From assembly GCF_039852015.1 (NCBI RefSeq), contig NZ_CP156626.1, positions 62,001-126,000 of the forward strand: a stretch of DNA of 64,000 nucleotides, written 5' to 3'. Origin of the DNA: Robbsia sp. KACC 23696. Its GTDB lineage: Bacteria > Pseudomonadota > Gammaproteobacteria > Burkholderiales > Burkholderiaceae. The notes under the pieces were generated by a model. The model was given only the letters and a program-made list of their open reading frames with translations, had not been told where the DNA came from and ran no database searches. Below are positions 1-9,061 of this stretch, piece after piece. Positions within the stretch are counted from its first letter, which is position 1. The number at the start of each line of letters is the position of its first letter. The position numbers and the translations under genes were made by a program.

Positions 1-2327
1 ATGACCCAGCTCAGCCGCAGACGCGTCCAGGCGGCGGCCTTGGCCAGGCCACTCTCGTTGATGCCGTCGAGGTGATCGGTGTCCATGCCCTTCAGCAGAC
101 CACTGTGATCGAAGACGGCGACATTGCCCGGACCGATATCCAGATTGTTGGCGATCGACACGTTCTGCCGACCGGCATGCCGATACACGATGCCGTAATG
201 GTCGGCGGTATGCTCGACGTCAAGCAAGCCGACGCCGGCGTTCGCCCCATCACGCTGCCCCACGCCATTGGCATCCCAGATCACCCGATTGTTCGGCGCG
301 GTGATCTTCATCCGATCGTCCGAGAGCGACAACGGTGCCCCCGACAGCGCGTCCATCGGCGCATCGACGGCCAGGAAGGTGCCCGAGACGCTGGCCTTCT
401 GACCGGCCGGCACGACCGTCAACGTCGCATGATGCGGCGAAACCGCCGAGACGGTGGCAATCCGCGTCAGACGCGCCAATGCATCAGGGGCCGTATCGAG
501 CGACGCAGCCGGCACGATCACATTGACGCCGTCGGCGAAGCGCGACGCCATGCCGGTGAAGTCCGCCGTCGGCGTGGCGGTGCCGAGCAGCAGATGACTG
601 GTCGGCAGAATCGCGACCGGGCCGCCCTCGGAGTTACGGCAACCGGTATTCGATTCGCGCTCGAAATGGATGCGCAGCTGACTGCGCGCGCCCAGCGTGT
701 ATTGCGGGATATCGAAGCTGACGCGCTGTTCGCGGCCGTCCATATTCAGCAGCTTGGCGCCCACCAGCGTGTCGTTCATGAAGACCGATGCCACGACTGG
801 CGTGTTTTCGCTATCGGGGGAGCCTGCCAGATCGAGCACGACCTGCTTCGGCTGCCGTCCCTTCGAACTGACGGCACCGAGATCGAAAAGCGCGGACCAG
901 TCGGTGACACGTTGCACGCCCACCGCCTCCGGCTGCGCACCAAGTGCGGCAAGCGAGATCTTGTCGCTCTGGCCCATGATCGGCGCCACCGCATCATGCA
1001 CGACCAGATTGTTCGAGACATCGATCGGGCGCCAGATTGCCGAGAAGGTATCCACCGCCTGACGGTCGCCCAACACGATGATCGCCTGACCGGCGACATG
1101 CGCGACGCGTGCCTGCCCCTGCTCCAGCGGCGCGGTCAGTCCATTCAATGCGCCGTTGCGCCAGCCGTCGAAAGCCTGCGTGGCTTGCGGGCCGGCGGCG
1201 TTCACTTCGGTGCCCAAGGCGTCGACTTCGCGGTTCAACAGGCTGCGCAAGGCGTCGTCCATGACGACGAAGTCGGCCTGGAAAGCGCGCGACGAGCCGA
1301 CGACCAGCAAGGCCGCAGCCTCGGCATCGTTCGCGAGCGTGTGGTTGCCGCTGCCGTTTAACGCAGCAAAGGCCGGGATCGATCGCAGTGCCGCCGGCAC
1401 CCTGACCTTGCTCAGGTCGATCGTGTCGCCGGCTTTCGGGAAGGCGTGGAATTGCGGCGCCGTGCCATCCTGTTCGAGCAGTTCGCCCGTGCGCCATGCG
1501 GCATCGAACGCGCCGGCCGAGACCGAGCCCGATCCGACGATCACGGCCGGATCACGCGGCAAGGCACTCCACGCTGCGCGCAGATCGCGGACGGCACGGG
1601 TGTCGTAGCTATAGTTCAGCCGCGTGCCGGTATCCACGCGCAGGATGTTGCCGCGGAACGGCTGGTTCACGCAGCGATACACATCGAGGATCGTCCACCA
1701 GCGGACGCCGAAGCGCAGAAAGCCGCGATCCCGCGCGGCACCGCTGACGCCCAAGGCCAGGCCGGCATCGCCATCGGTCGCGGTGATCGCACGCGACGAC
1801 ACCGGCGAGCCGTCGAGCGACAGCACCAGCGTGGTCCGCCCGCCATCGCCCCGCATATAGCTGCCATCGAAATTCAAGGTCGGCTTGCCGAGCGGCACGC
1901 CTTCGGGCACTGGGAAATAATATTCGCGCACGCTGCTGGTGGTATCGAGCGGATCGACCTCCGGCACGCCCAGCTGTCGCAGCGCCACCGTGCGGCTGAC
2001 GATGGATTGCCCCACGCCGGCGAAGGCATCGGCGAGGCTGCCGTTGCCGCCCACCGGGGTGCGCGGCGTGGTATCGGCCGCCGCAACCGCGGATGCCGGG
2101 GACGGCGCATCGGTGGCGACCGTGCCCGAAGCAGCGGTATCCGATGTCTGCGTTGCCGGCGTCGCGGAAGCCGCCCGGCTCGCCTTTACCGGCGTCCGAT
2201 GCGCACCGTGGGCGTCGTACGGTGCGGCCATGACCGCGCCCTCCGCGCACAGCACCGTTACCAGTGACGCGCCAATCGCGTGACGTATGACTGAACGTGC
2301 TTGAAGGGACAGGGACACGGCTTTCAA
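1..2327 (-). CDS. BcsB-like periplasmic exopolysaccharide synthase subunit (C-terminus cut by window edge)
   Basis: A single open frame runs on the minus strand from 2327 to the window edge, about 775 codons, with no stop. I chose the TTG start at 2327 because an AGGAG Shine-Dalgarno lies six bases upstream and the first ~34 residues form a signal peptide (basic start, hydrophobic stretch, cleavage near VMA-AP). The mature protein resembles BcsB, the periplasmic partner of the cellulose synthase BcsA: two beta-rich halves, a segment reading VFMNDTLVGAKLL followed by FDIPQYTLG, and a cysteine-bearing stretch SNTGCRNSEGGP. The C-terminal membrane helix expected of BcsB would lie beyond the window. 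The neighbour upstream is wecB, so the polymer may be an amino-sugar exopolysaccharide rather than cellulose; that part is inference. The family call is good, the substrate unknown. Confidence 0.72.
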   Translation of the reverse strand, partial: MKAVSLSLQARSVIRHAIGASLVTVLCAEGAVMAAPYDAHGAHRTPVKASRAASATPATQTSDTAASGTVATDAPSPASAVAAADTTPRTPVGGNGSLADAFAGVGQSIVSRTVALRQLGVPEVDPLDTTSSVREYYFPVPEGVPLGKPTLNFDGSYMRGDGGRTTLVLSLDGSPVSSRAITATDGDAGLALGVSGAARDRGFLRFGVRWWTILDVYRCVNQPFRGNILRVDTGTRLNYSYDTRAVRDLRAAWSALPRDPAVIVGSGSVSAGAFDAAWRTGELLEQDGTAPQFHAFPKAGDTIDLSKVRVPAALRSIPAFAALNGSGNHTLANDAEAAALLVVGSSRAFQADFVVMDDALRSLLNREVDALGTEVNAAGPQATQAFDGWRNGALNGLTAPLEQGQARVAHVAGQAIIVLGDRQAVDTFSAIWRPIDVSNNLVVHDAVAPIMGQSDKISLAALGAQPEAVGVQRVTDWSALFDLGAVSSKGRQPKQVVLDLAGSPDSENTPVVASVFMNDTLVGAKLLNMDGREQRVSFDIPQYTLGARSQLRIHFERESNTGCRNSEGGPVAILPTSHLLLGTATPTADFTGMASRFADGVNVIVPAASLDTAPDALARLTRIATVSAVSPHHATLTVVPAGQKASVSGTFLAVDAPMDALSGAPLSLSDDRMKITAPNNRVIWDANGVGQRDGANAGVGLLDVEHTADHYGIVYRHAGRQNVSIANNLDIGPGNVAVFDHSGLLKGMDTDHLDGINESGLAKAAAWTRLRLSWV

Positions 2328-2394
2328 GGGAACTCCTTACTCGGCAAAAAAAGGGGCCAAGGGGTGTCGGCCAGCCGGCCGGCAGCACCCGTCG

Positions 2395-2412
2395 CGACGT
2401 ATCGATACGTCG
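2395..2412. promoter_or_regulatory. 18-bp perfect palindrome upstream of the BcsB-like gene
   Basis: CGACGTATCGATACGTCG is a perfect inverted repeat located about 68 bases upstream of the TTG start of the BcsB-like gene, inside the 188-base gap after wecB. Its position suits an operator or an mRNA structure controlling the BcsB-like gene separately from wecB. The binding protein is unknown. Confidence 0.35.
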
Positions 2413-2515
2413 GCACCACGAGACACAGAGAGGGCGGCCTGCCTTGCTTGGCGGTCTGCTTGCTATCGGTGTGTTTCTTCCGCGGGCGCGACACGCGCTG
2501 CGGCGGATGTCGTCG

Positions 2516-3718
2516 TCAGGCAATCGCGCGAAACAACGGCGAGACATTTCCACGCGCCTTCACCGGCATCGGTTCGAACTCGTGGACATCGCGCCCGGCC
2601 AACACGCCTGCGATGCGTTCGCAGGCATGCCCGTCCCCATACGGGTTGATGTCGAAGGTAGCGCTGGCGGCAGCCGGATCGGCCATGGCCAGCCGTTCCA
2701 GACAGGACAGCACGCCATTGCGAATGGCTTTGCGATTCGTCCCGACGAGCCGCACGGTCCCGGCCTCGACGGCCTCGGAACGTTCGGTCACTTCCCGCAT
2801 GACGAGGACCGGCTTGCCAAGCGAGGGCGCCTCTTCCTGGATGCCGCCGGAGTCGGTGAGGATAATCGCCGCGCGCTGCATCAAACGCACGAAACTCAAA
2901 TAATCGAGCGGCGGGATCAGATGGACATTCGGCGCGTCGCCAAGGATTGCATTGACCGGTTCCTGAACCTGCGGATTGAGATGGACCGGATAAACAATCT
3001 GGATACGATTAGTACGTGCCAGATCATGCAGCGCGCCGCAGATCTGCTCGAAACCATCTCCGAAATTCTCGCGGCGATGACCGGTTACCAATAGCACCGG
3101 CAACGCCGGATCGAGCGTGGGCAGCGCCGCATCGAGACGTGCGCGCAATGCCGGGTCGGCTTCGATCTTTTGTGCGATGACGCGCAAGGCATCGATAACG
3201 GTATTGCCGGTGACGACGATACGACCGCTCAATGACTCGGCCTGCAATTTGTCGCGCGCCGATGGCGTGGGCGCGAACATCAGGTCGCTGATGACGTCGA
3301 TCACGCGCCGGTTCATTTCTTCCGGCCAGGGCGAGGCCAGATCGCCAGTGCGTAATCCCGCTTCCACGTGCGCCACAGGAATTCGGCGATGGAATGCCGC
3401 CATGGCCGCCGTGGTGGCCGTGGTCGTATCGCCATGCACCAAGACGCGGTCCGGCGCGTGCTCGACCAGCACGTCATCCAGCGCGGACAGCATGCGCCCG
3501 GCCAACCCGTTTAAGGATTGGTTCTCGGTCATGACGGACAGATCGACCGTCGGCGTTATCTCAAAAATAGACAGCACCTGATCCAGCATGGCGCGGTGTT
3601 GGCCGGTCACGCAGACAATCGATTCGATGTCTGCTTCTCGCGATAGCAAGTGGACGAGAGGCGCCATCTTGATCGCCTCCGGTCGTGTGCCAAAAATCGA
3701 GAGGATACGGGTAGTCAT
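2516..3718 (-). CDS. wecB: UDP-N-acetylglucosamine 2-epimerase (non-hydrolysing)
   Basis: This 400-residue cytoplasmic enzyme interconverts UDP-GlcNAc and UDP-ManNAc, supplying ManNAc or ManNAcA for surface polysaccharides. The family hallmarks are visible: the N-terminal FGTRPEAIKMAPL motif, TGQHRAMLDQVL, the nucleotide-binding HGDTTTATTAAMAAF, HVEAGLRTGD followed by PEEMNRRVID, the GHRRENFG motif near residue 215, and the C-terminal DSGGIQEEAPSLGKPVLVMR. Length is within the usual 370-400. It reads towards the BcsB-like gene, 188 bases away, which suggests an exopolysaccharide locus continuing left of the window. The C-terminus carries about 25 extra residues after the normal fold. Annotation is secure; the pathway served is inferred from the neighbour. 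Confidence 0.95.
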   Translation of the reverse strand: MTTRILSIFGTRPEAIKMAPLVHLLSREADIESIVCVTGQHRAMLDQVLSIFEITPTVDLSVMTENQSLNGLAGRMLSALDDVLVEHAPDRVLVHGDTTTATTAAMAAFHRRIPVAHVEAGLRTGDLASPWPEEMNRRVIDVISDLMFAPTPSARDKLQAESLSGRIVVTGNTVIDALRVIAQKIEADPALRARLDAALPTLDPALPVLLVTGHRRENFGDGFEQICGALHDLARTNRIQIVYPVHLNPQVQEPVNAILGDAPNVHLIPPLDYLSFVRLMQRAAIILTDSGGIQEEAPSLGKPVLVMREVTERSEAVEAGTVRLVGTNRKAIRNGVLSCLERLAMADPAAASATFDINPYGDGHACERIAGVLAGRDVHEFEPMPVKARGNVSPLFRAIA

Positions 3719-4421
3719 TCGGGCTTCCCTGATTCTGGTGATGCAAATCGCTTTTCGAAGTACCGCACCGAAAACACGAGCGCGATACTCCGAACGTCTG
3801 TCTTATCATAGGCACAGCGCCCCTAACGCATCCGAACCTCGATTGCGAAACAGGCGAGGCAGAATTCCGTATGCCTATGATTTAATTAAGGAATGCAGCA
3901 GATCGATCGATTTGTTATCAAATGTATCCAGCGCAGGCCCGTTGCGCGAAAACTTTCGCGCCAATCCCCCGAGTAGGGTATTCGCCCGTGTTAAACGGGT
4001 TATGGCGATGGCAACGACGTAGTCCATTGCGCAAGCCTCGGCAAATACCCATAAATGAATCGTTTTCGAGCGCTGAACATCATTGCGCGGGGGATGCCGG
4101 GCTGCGTCGCCGGTGATGCCCCGAGTGCGAAAAAAACGGCCGTCTCCCTCTGCCGGTTGCACGGTTTGCCCGTGCTTTTTAGCGTGATATCCCTGCTTGG
4201 CGCGTAGCGTTCGCGCACGGATTCACGACCGGCTCAATCGTTATCGATACTGCGCGGCGACATCCGCCATCGTGAAAAGGGGCCCGCTAATAGCGATCGG
4301 CAAACCCATCGCGCCGATGCAAGGTACCGTCTCACTCTACAGCATGTTGGGAAAATATTATCTGGGAATGTACCGATCAGTCCGCTTGGTTACGGATTTT
4401 TACAATTCGAAGGGAACTCTG
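3719..4421. other. 703-base intergenic region upstream of wecB
   Basis: No supported gene. The region is AT-richer than its surroundings and should hold the wecB promoter. The clearest structure is a perfect hairpin/palindrome at 3944-3961, GCGCGAAA-AC-TTTCGCGC, about 230 bases upstream of wecB. Reading frames here lack ribosome sites and recognisable products. Confidence 0.5.
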
Positions 4422-5132
4422 TTACACGCCGCCGCCCAGCAAGCCGAAATGCGCCTCCAGATCCAACTCCGCCTGGCGCAGCACGGACAGTGCCGCGACC
4501 GCCGATGCTTCCGGATCCTTGGCCTCGATCGCGACGCAGAGCGCCTCGTGCATCGGCAGCGACCGCTCGGCTGCACCATGCGCCTTTATCCCAATATCGA
4601 AGCTGGCCTGCAGGATCGCCGACATCGCGTTTTGCATTTGCTGGACGAACTGGTTGCGACACGCCCTGAGCACCACGCCATGAAAGGTCACATCGGCAGT
4701 GACATATTCGCCTTCGCCCTCCACCGCGCGTGCCATCGCGTCGAAGGCGGCACGGAGCGCACGACGATCTTCGTCGGTCGCACGGACGGCGGCCATTCGC
4801 GCGGCGGCAGGCTCGATAAGGCGGCGTAACTCCAGCAGATCCGCGAACAGTTGCGCATCGACGGCACCGGTTGCCGCACGCCAGCGCATGACATCGGGAT
4901 CGAACAACTGCCACTCGGAACGCGGCAGCACGATGGTACCGAGCTTGCGGCGCACCGCGAGCATTCCTTTTGCCGATAAGCCTTTGACGGCCTCGCGAAT
5001 CGTGATGCGACTTACATCGTATTGCTGCGCCAGGACCGGCTCTGCCGGCAGCAGACCGCCGGGCGGAATATCGCCCGCGCAAATACGTTCACCCAATTGC
5101 GTGATCACGCGCCGATGTAAGGTCTCCATCAT
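4422..5132 (-). CDS. GntR-family (FadR subfamily) transcriptional regulator
   Basis: This 236-residue regulator has an N-terminal winged helix-turn-helix (residues ~1-70, with GGLLPAEPVLAQQYDVSRIT and IREAVKGLSAKG typical of GntR) and a C-terminal all-helical FCD ligand domain (residues ~90-225). The FCD metal/ligand residues are recognisable: the Asp-containing FADLLELRRLIEP, the His of TFHGVVLRACRN and the His of MHEALCVAI. Such regulators sense sugar acids or short carboxylates. AGAGGA sits directly before ATG-ATG, so translation may begin at the second Met, three bases downstream. There is no partner transport or catabolic gene next to it; the 703-base gap on one side and a divergently read peptidase on the other leave its target unknown. 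Confidence 0.9.
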   Translation of the reverse strand: MMETLHRRVITQLGERICAGDIPPGGLLPAEPVLAQQYDVSRITIREAVKGLSAKGMLAVRRKLGTIVLPRSEWQLFDPDVMRWRAATGAVDAQLFADLLELRRLIEPAAARMAAVRATDEDRRALRAAFDAMARAVEGEGEYVTADVTFHGVVLRACRNQFVQQMQNAMSAILQASFDIGIKAHGAAERSLPMHEALCVAIEAKDPEASAVAALSVLRQAELDLEAHFGLLGGGV

Positions 5133-5482
5133 TCCTCTGCTTCTTTTTGACGGAATCGGACATATCCGTTTCAGATATTGTCACCGGGCGTCGGCGGTCG
5201 ATATCTGTCCCTGAAAAGGCGCCCGGCGTTTGATGAAATCAGTGTAACCGAATCGATTAGAGAGAAAGACGCCACGGCAAGCGCGTCGAACGAATTGCAC
5301 ACCGATAAGCAACAGATGCGCGACGACACGGGGATCGACGGACGGTGCGATGTCGACGTCGGGACGGTATTACGAGATGGCGCCCAAACCATGAGGCGTA
5401 AAATCCCGCTACCCGCGCGATTTTTCCATTCCCTGAGCGGCGTCCCTAAAACGCCGCACACCCGAACGAAGGAGTACCCGCA
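5133..5482. other. 350-base divergent intergenic region
   Basis: This gap separates the gntR start from the TTG-initiated peptidase gene and must carry both promoters. I see a good Shine-Dalgarno (AAGGAG at 5469-5474) for the peptidase but no convincing gene, terminator or repeat. Confidence 0.5.
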
Positions 5483-6766
5483 TTGACCGGCCTAGCCGCC
5501 CCCTCCGCCCTTTTACTGTCTCTCTCCCTCTGCTTGTCGATTGCCGCGATGGTCTGGCCGCATGTGACCTTCGCGCAGGATGCCCGCACGGCGCACCGCT
5601 CCCCACACCGTGCGGCAGCACCGGCCGTCAAGAGTCGTCCGCATGCGCAGAAGCCGCCCCGTTCGCCGCATGGTCGCACCACGCACCATCGGACCCATGT
5701 CGCGGCGCCGAAGCCCACGCTCAAGGCAACGGCAAAGCCGAAAGCAAAACAGACGCTCAAACCCCGACATCATCCACGGACGACGCCGGCACACACCCGT
5801 ATCGCAAAGCGGCCGAGCAAAGCGCAAAGGGCGACGCGCCATGCGAAAGTACAGGTGCCGCGCGTGTCCCCGAGTGCCGCCACGGCGGCCGCGTTGATGG
5901 GCGCCACGGCGGAAGCACGCGGGCCGATTCAGACGCGCGTCGCGCCGAGCGGATCGCTTGCATCGCGCCTGGCGCCAAGCGGACCGACGCTGTTGGCGCG
6001 CTGCGGTTATACGCCCCATGCGCGCCACGCGCTGCGGACCCGCGCCATCTATGTGCGGGACGCGCGCTCCGGCAAGGTCCTGTTGACGAAGGACGCCACG
6101 CGCGTGCGCCCGATCGCTTCCTTGTCGAAGATGATGACGGCGGTGGTGGCACGCGATAGCCATCGCCCGTTGTCCGACAAACTCACCGTCACCGCCGCCG
6201 ACAAGGATTACATCAAGTTCACGCACTCGCGCTTGAAAGTGGGATCGACGCTGTCGCGCGCCGATATGTTCCATATCGCGCTGATGTCGTCGGAGAATCG
6301 CGCCGCGGCGGCCTTGAGCCGCGACTATCCCGGCGGACGCCCGGCCTTCATGCAGGCGATGAATGCGAAGGCGCGGGCACTCGGTATGCGACGCACGCAC
6401 TTCGACAACCCGACCGGTCTCTCGCCGCACAACGTGTCGACGGCCGAAGATCTGGCGAAGCTCGTGGACCACGCGGCATTGGATCCGCTACTGCGTCGCT
6501 TCAGCACCGATAAGTGGGACATCGTTCATCCGGGCCATGGTGAGCTGGTCTATGTGAATTCCAATCGCCTGGTACGGCTGAGCCATTGGCCCGTGGCCTT
6601 GCAGAAAACCGGATTCATCAACGAAGCCGGTCACTCGATGATGATGCGGCTCGATGTACACGGCCATCCGATCACGATGGTCCTGCTAGGCTCGCCGACG
6701 CCGCAAGGCGATGTCGATGACGCGATCAAGATCCGCCATTGGCTCGACTGCTCGTTGCAGTCGTGA
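5483..6766 (+). CDS. Serine D-Ala-D-Ala peptidase (S11; PbpG/DacA type) with long polybasic linker
   Basis: This periplasmic peptidoglycan peptidase has 427 residues. It starts at TTG with AAGGAG eight bases upstream. A signal peptide (1-31) is followed by about 100 residues rich in His, Arg, Lys, Pro and Ala (~33-130), then the S11 catalytic domain (~180-425). The catalytic motifs are complete: S213-LS-K216, S270-E-N272 and K375-T-G377. Length, and the ending close after KTG, fit the PbpG-type D,D-endopeptidase better than DacA, which has an extra C-terminal domain and membrane anchor. The basic tail could hold the enzyme to anionic envelope polymers; that is inference. It is followed after 29 bases by the ModA-like gene. 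Confidence 0.88.
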   Translation: MTGLAAPSALLLSLSLCLSIAAMVWPHVTFAQDARTAHRSPHRAAAPAVKSRPHAQKPPRSPHGRTTHHRTHVAAPKPTLKATAKPKAKQTLKPRHHPRTTPAHTRIAKRPSKAQRATRHAKVQVPRVSPSAATAAALMGATAEARGPIQTRVAPSGSLASRLAPSGPTLLARCGYTPHARHALRTRAIYVRDARSGKVLLTKDATRVRPIASLSKMMTAVVARDSHRPLSDKLTVTAADKDYIKFTHSRLKVGSTLSRADMFHIALMSSENRAAAALSRDYPGGRPAFMQAMNAKARALGMRRTHFDNPTGLSPHNVSTAEDLAKLVDHAALDPLLRRFSTDKWDIVHPGHGELVYVNSNRLVRLSHWPVALQKTGFINEAGHSMMMRLDVHGHPITMVLLGSPTPQGDVDDAIKIRHWLDCSLQS

Positions 6767-6795
6767 CAACCCGGGATGTAGCTAAAAAGGATGTC

Positions 6796-7818
6796 ATGCC
6801 CTATTTGCCGATTTCCAGAGTCACCTACACCGCGCGCGCCGCGTCTATCGCCGCGGCCTTCGCGCTGTTCACCAGCATCGCCCATGCCGATGGCAATCCT
6901 GCCGCCGCGCCGGTCGGCACGATCGACATAACCGGCAGCCAGCCACCGGCGACCGTTGCCGCAGTAGCGTCCGGTACGGCAGCATCGTCACCGGCGGCGG
7001 CCGGAGCGCCTGCCACGCCGGATGCGGGCACCGATCACGAACACGGCAGCGGCGGCGCACGCAACGCTACCGGGCCCCGATTGCGCGTGGTCGTACCGAC
7101 CGCTTACGCTTATGCGATACGCGATGTCGCGCGGACCTTTACGGCGCACACCGGCTTGCCGGTCACCGTGCATGTCACGACGGCCGGCAACGCGCCCGCC
7201 AGCGTGCGCGAGGGATCGAGCGAGCCGGCCGATGCAGGACAGGCGGGGAGTGCATCGCACGGCCCACATGCATCGCAGACGCACGCTTTCGATATCGTCA
7301 TCGCCACCGAGGCCGACATCGCGCAGATGCTCGGCCAGGGCCTGATCGCACCGCACAGCGGCACCGCGCTGCCGAAGGTCGGCATCGGCCTGGCCGTGCC
7401 GAAGGGCCAGGCGATTCCCGATATCCGCACGATCGCCGCGCTCCGTCGCACCTTGCTCGCCGCCCACACGGTGGTCTTCGAAGACCCGGCAATGGGCGGC
7501 CCGAGCGGCGCCAACGTCGTCAAGCTGTTCGATCGACTTGGCGTGGCGGACCGGATGAAGTCACGCTCGAAGATGGTGCCCGCCGACGATATCCGACACG
7601 CGCTGACGCATGCGCATGCGGACCTCGTCATCGAGGAAGCACGCTTGTTGCGCGACGCGCCGGGCGTGCAATACGTCGGCGAATTGCCGGCCGGCGTGCA
7701 ATATTTCACACGCTATGCCGGCGCGGTCACCGCGCGATCGACGCACCCCACCGAGTCGCGCGCCTTGCTGTCCTTCATCGCCGCCGGCCTGTCGCCGCAA
7801 TTGCAGCGTAGCCCGTAA
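6796..7818 (+). CDS. Orphan ModA-like periplasmic substrate-binding protein
   Basis: A type II periplasmic-binding fold of the ModA/SBP_bac_11 type, 340 residues from the ATG at 6796 (AAGGA five bases upstream); an earlier in-frame Met would place the start inside the preceding peptidase gene. A signal peptide (~1-32, ending near IAHA-DG) leads to an Ala/Pro/Gly-rich linker to ~residue 95, then LRVVVPTAYAYAIRDVARTF, FDIVIATEADIAQML and FEDPAMGGPSGANVVKLF, which line up with ModA-like proteins. No ABC permease or ATPase is adjacent. It lies directly upstream of the molybdenum-enzyme operon paoABC, but molybdate binding cannot be shown from the sequence; the inserts and the missing transporter argue for another ligand or role. 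Confidence 0.72.
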   Translation: MPYLPISRVTYTARAASIAAAFALFTSIAHADGNPAAAPVGTIDITGSQPPATVAAVASGTAASSPAAAGAPATPDAGTDHEHGSGGARNATGPRLRVVVPTAYAYAIRDVARTFTAHTGLPVTVHVTTAGNAPASVREGSSEPADAGQAGSASHGPHASQTHAFDIVIATEADIAQMLGQGLIAPHSGTALPKVGIGLAVPKGQAIPDIRTIAALRRTLLAAHTVVFEDPAMGGPSGANVVKLFDRLGVADRMKSRSKMVPADDIRHALTHAHADLVIEEARLLRDAPGVQYVGELPAGVQYFTRYAGAVTARSTHPTESRALLSFIAAGLSPQLQRSP

Positions 7819-8173
7819 TGACGCGCCCGGCGGCGCGGCGTCGAGGACCGCCCTCGACCGCGTCGCCGCCAGGTTCACGTTTATCCTTTCGGCACATCGG
7901 CTTAGCGCTGCGCCGCCCTTCCGCTTCCCCGTTGCACTGCCGTATTCCGCGCCGCCCTGGCGCCGTCTCTCCTGCGCTCGAAATCGCTATTTCCCTTGGT
8001 ATACAACGGCTTATCCGAGCGGGATTACGGCATGCCAGGCATCGAACTTGCTCAGACCCTGACGATCGAAAGCCGTCGATGAACGGCCGCGAGGGGCAGT
8101 GACCCGCACTGCATCCGATGCATCGTCTGCGCTCGCCGCAGTCTTTCCCGCACTACTTTCATCCAGGACGACC
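7819..8173. other. 355-base region upstream of paoA
   Basis: No gene is supported. The stretch should contain the paoABC promoter. TTGGTATACAA at 7996-8006 resembles a near-palindromic GntR-type half-site pair, but the right arm is one base short. An in-frame GTG at 8099 could extend paoA but would put an extra stretch ahead of the Tat signal. Confidence 0.4.
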
Positions 8174-8992
8174 ATGTCGAACGACATCACGCGCCGCCCC
8201 CCGGCTGGCACCGCCGTTTCTTGCCCGACGCTCGGCCCCCATACCGATTCCCAACAGGGAGGTGCCCACACGGCCTCTCGCGGCCGAGCGAACGGTGCCG
8301 CCCACGGTACGGACATGCCGCCCGATGGCGATGGCGGTCTCGACAGCGACGGCCTGCAATCGAAAATGACCCGGCGCTCCTTCATGACCTGGGTCAGCGT
8401 CAGCGGTGTTGCCGTCTCGCATCTGGCCCACGCCGATACCGCCGCCGAGCGCGCCGATGCGCCGCTGCCGTCCGAACCGGACATTGCCACGCACACGCAG
8501 GCGGCCGCGCCGATCGGCAGCGGCGCCGTTCCGGTGCGCTTCACGTTGAACGGCAAGGACACGCAGTTGCAATTGGATCCGCGGACGACCTTGCTCGATT
8601 GCGTACGCGAATCGCTGTCCTTGACCGGCACGAAGAAAGGCTGCGACCACGGTCAGTGCGGCGCCTGCACGATCCATGTGAACGGCCGACGGGTCAACGC
8701 CTGCCTGAGCCTCGCTGTGGCGCATGACGGCGACACGATCACGACGATCGAAGGGCTGGGCGAACCCGGAAAGCTGCATCCGATGCAGCAGGCTTTCATC
8801 GACCACGACGGTTATCAATGCGGCTATTGCACGTCGGGACAGATCATGTCCGGCGCCGCATTGCTGCAGGAGCCTTGCGGCAACAGCGATGCCGCAGTGC
8901 GGGAAGCGATAAGCGGCAATCTTTGCCGCTGCGGCGCGTACAAGAACATCGTCTCGGCCGTGCAATCCGTGCGCTTCATGCGCAAGACCTGA
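8174..8992 (+). CDS. paoA: Aldehyde oxidoreductase small [2Fe-2S] subunit, Tat-exported
   Basis: This is the iron-sulfur subunit of a periplasmic xanthine-oxidase-family aldehyde dehydrogenase, 272 residues from the ATG at 8174. A twin-arginine signal (TRRSFMTWVS, residues ~65-75) sits after an unusually long polar N-terminus of about 60 residues, so the true start could be further in. The plant-type [2Fe-2S] motif CDHGQCGAC with a later Cys in NACLSL, and the second cluster QCGYCTSG with GNLCRCGAY, are all present. It passes electrons from the Mo centre in PaoC to FAD in PaoB. The gene leads a three-gene operon, with 69 bases to paoB. Confidence 0.92.
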   Translation: MSNDITRRPPAGTAVSCPTLGPHTDSQQGGAHTASRGRANGAAHGTDMPPDGDGGLDSDGLQSKMTRRSFMTWVSVSGVAVSHLAHADTAAERADAPLPSEPDIATHTQAAAPIGSGAVPVRFTLNGKDTQLQLDPRTTLLDCVRESLSLTGTKKGCDHGQCGACTIHVNGRRVNACLSLAVAHDGDTITTIEGLGEPGKLHPMQQAFIDHDGYQCGYCTSGQIMSGAALLQEPCGNSDAAVREAISGNLCRCGAYKNIVSAVQSVRFMRKT

Positions 8993-9061
8993 CCGCAGAC
9001 ACCGCGACGCGATCGGTCACAGCGACCATCGCCTTCCCCTTACCGATTCCGGAGTGCCACG

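Noticed and set aside
72-1361. 429-codon plus-strand open frame
   Set aside because: Arg/His-rich, no family resemblance; it is the antisense shadow of the BcsB-like gene, which has signal peptide and ribosome site.
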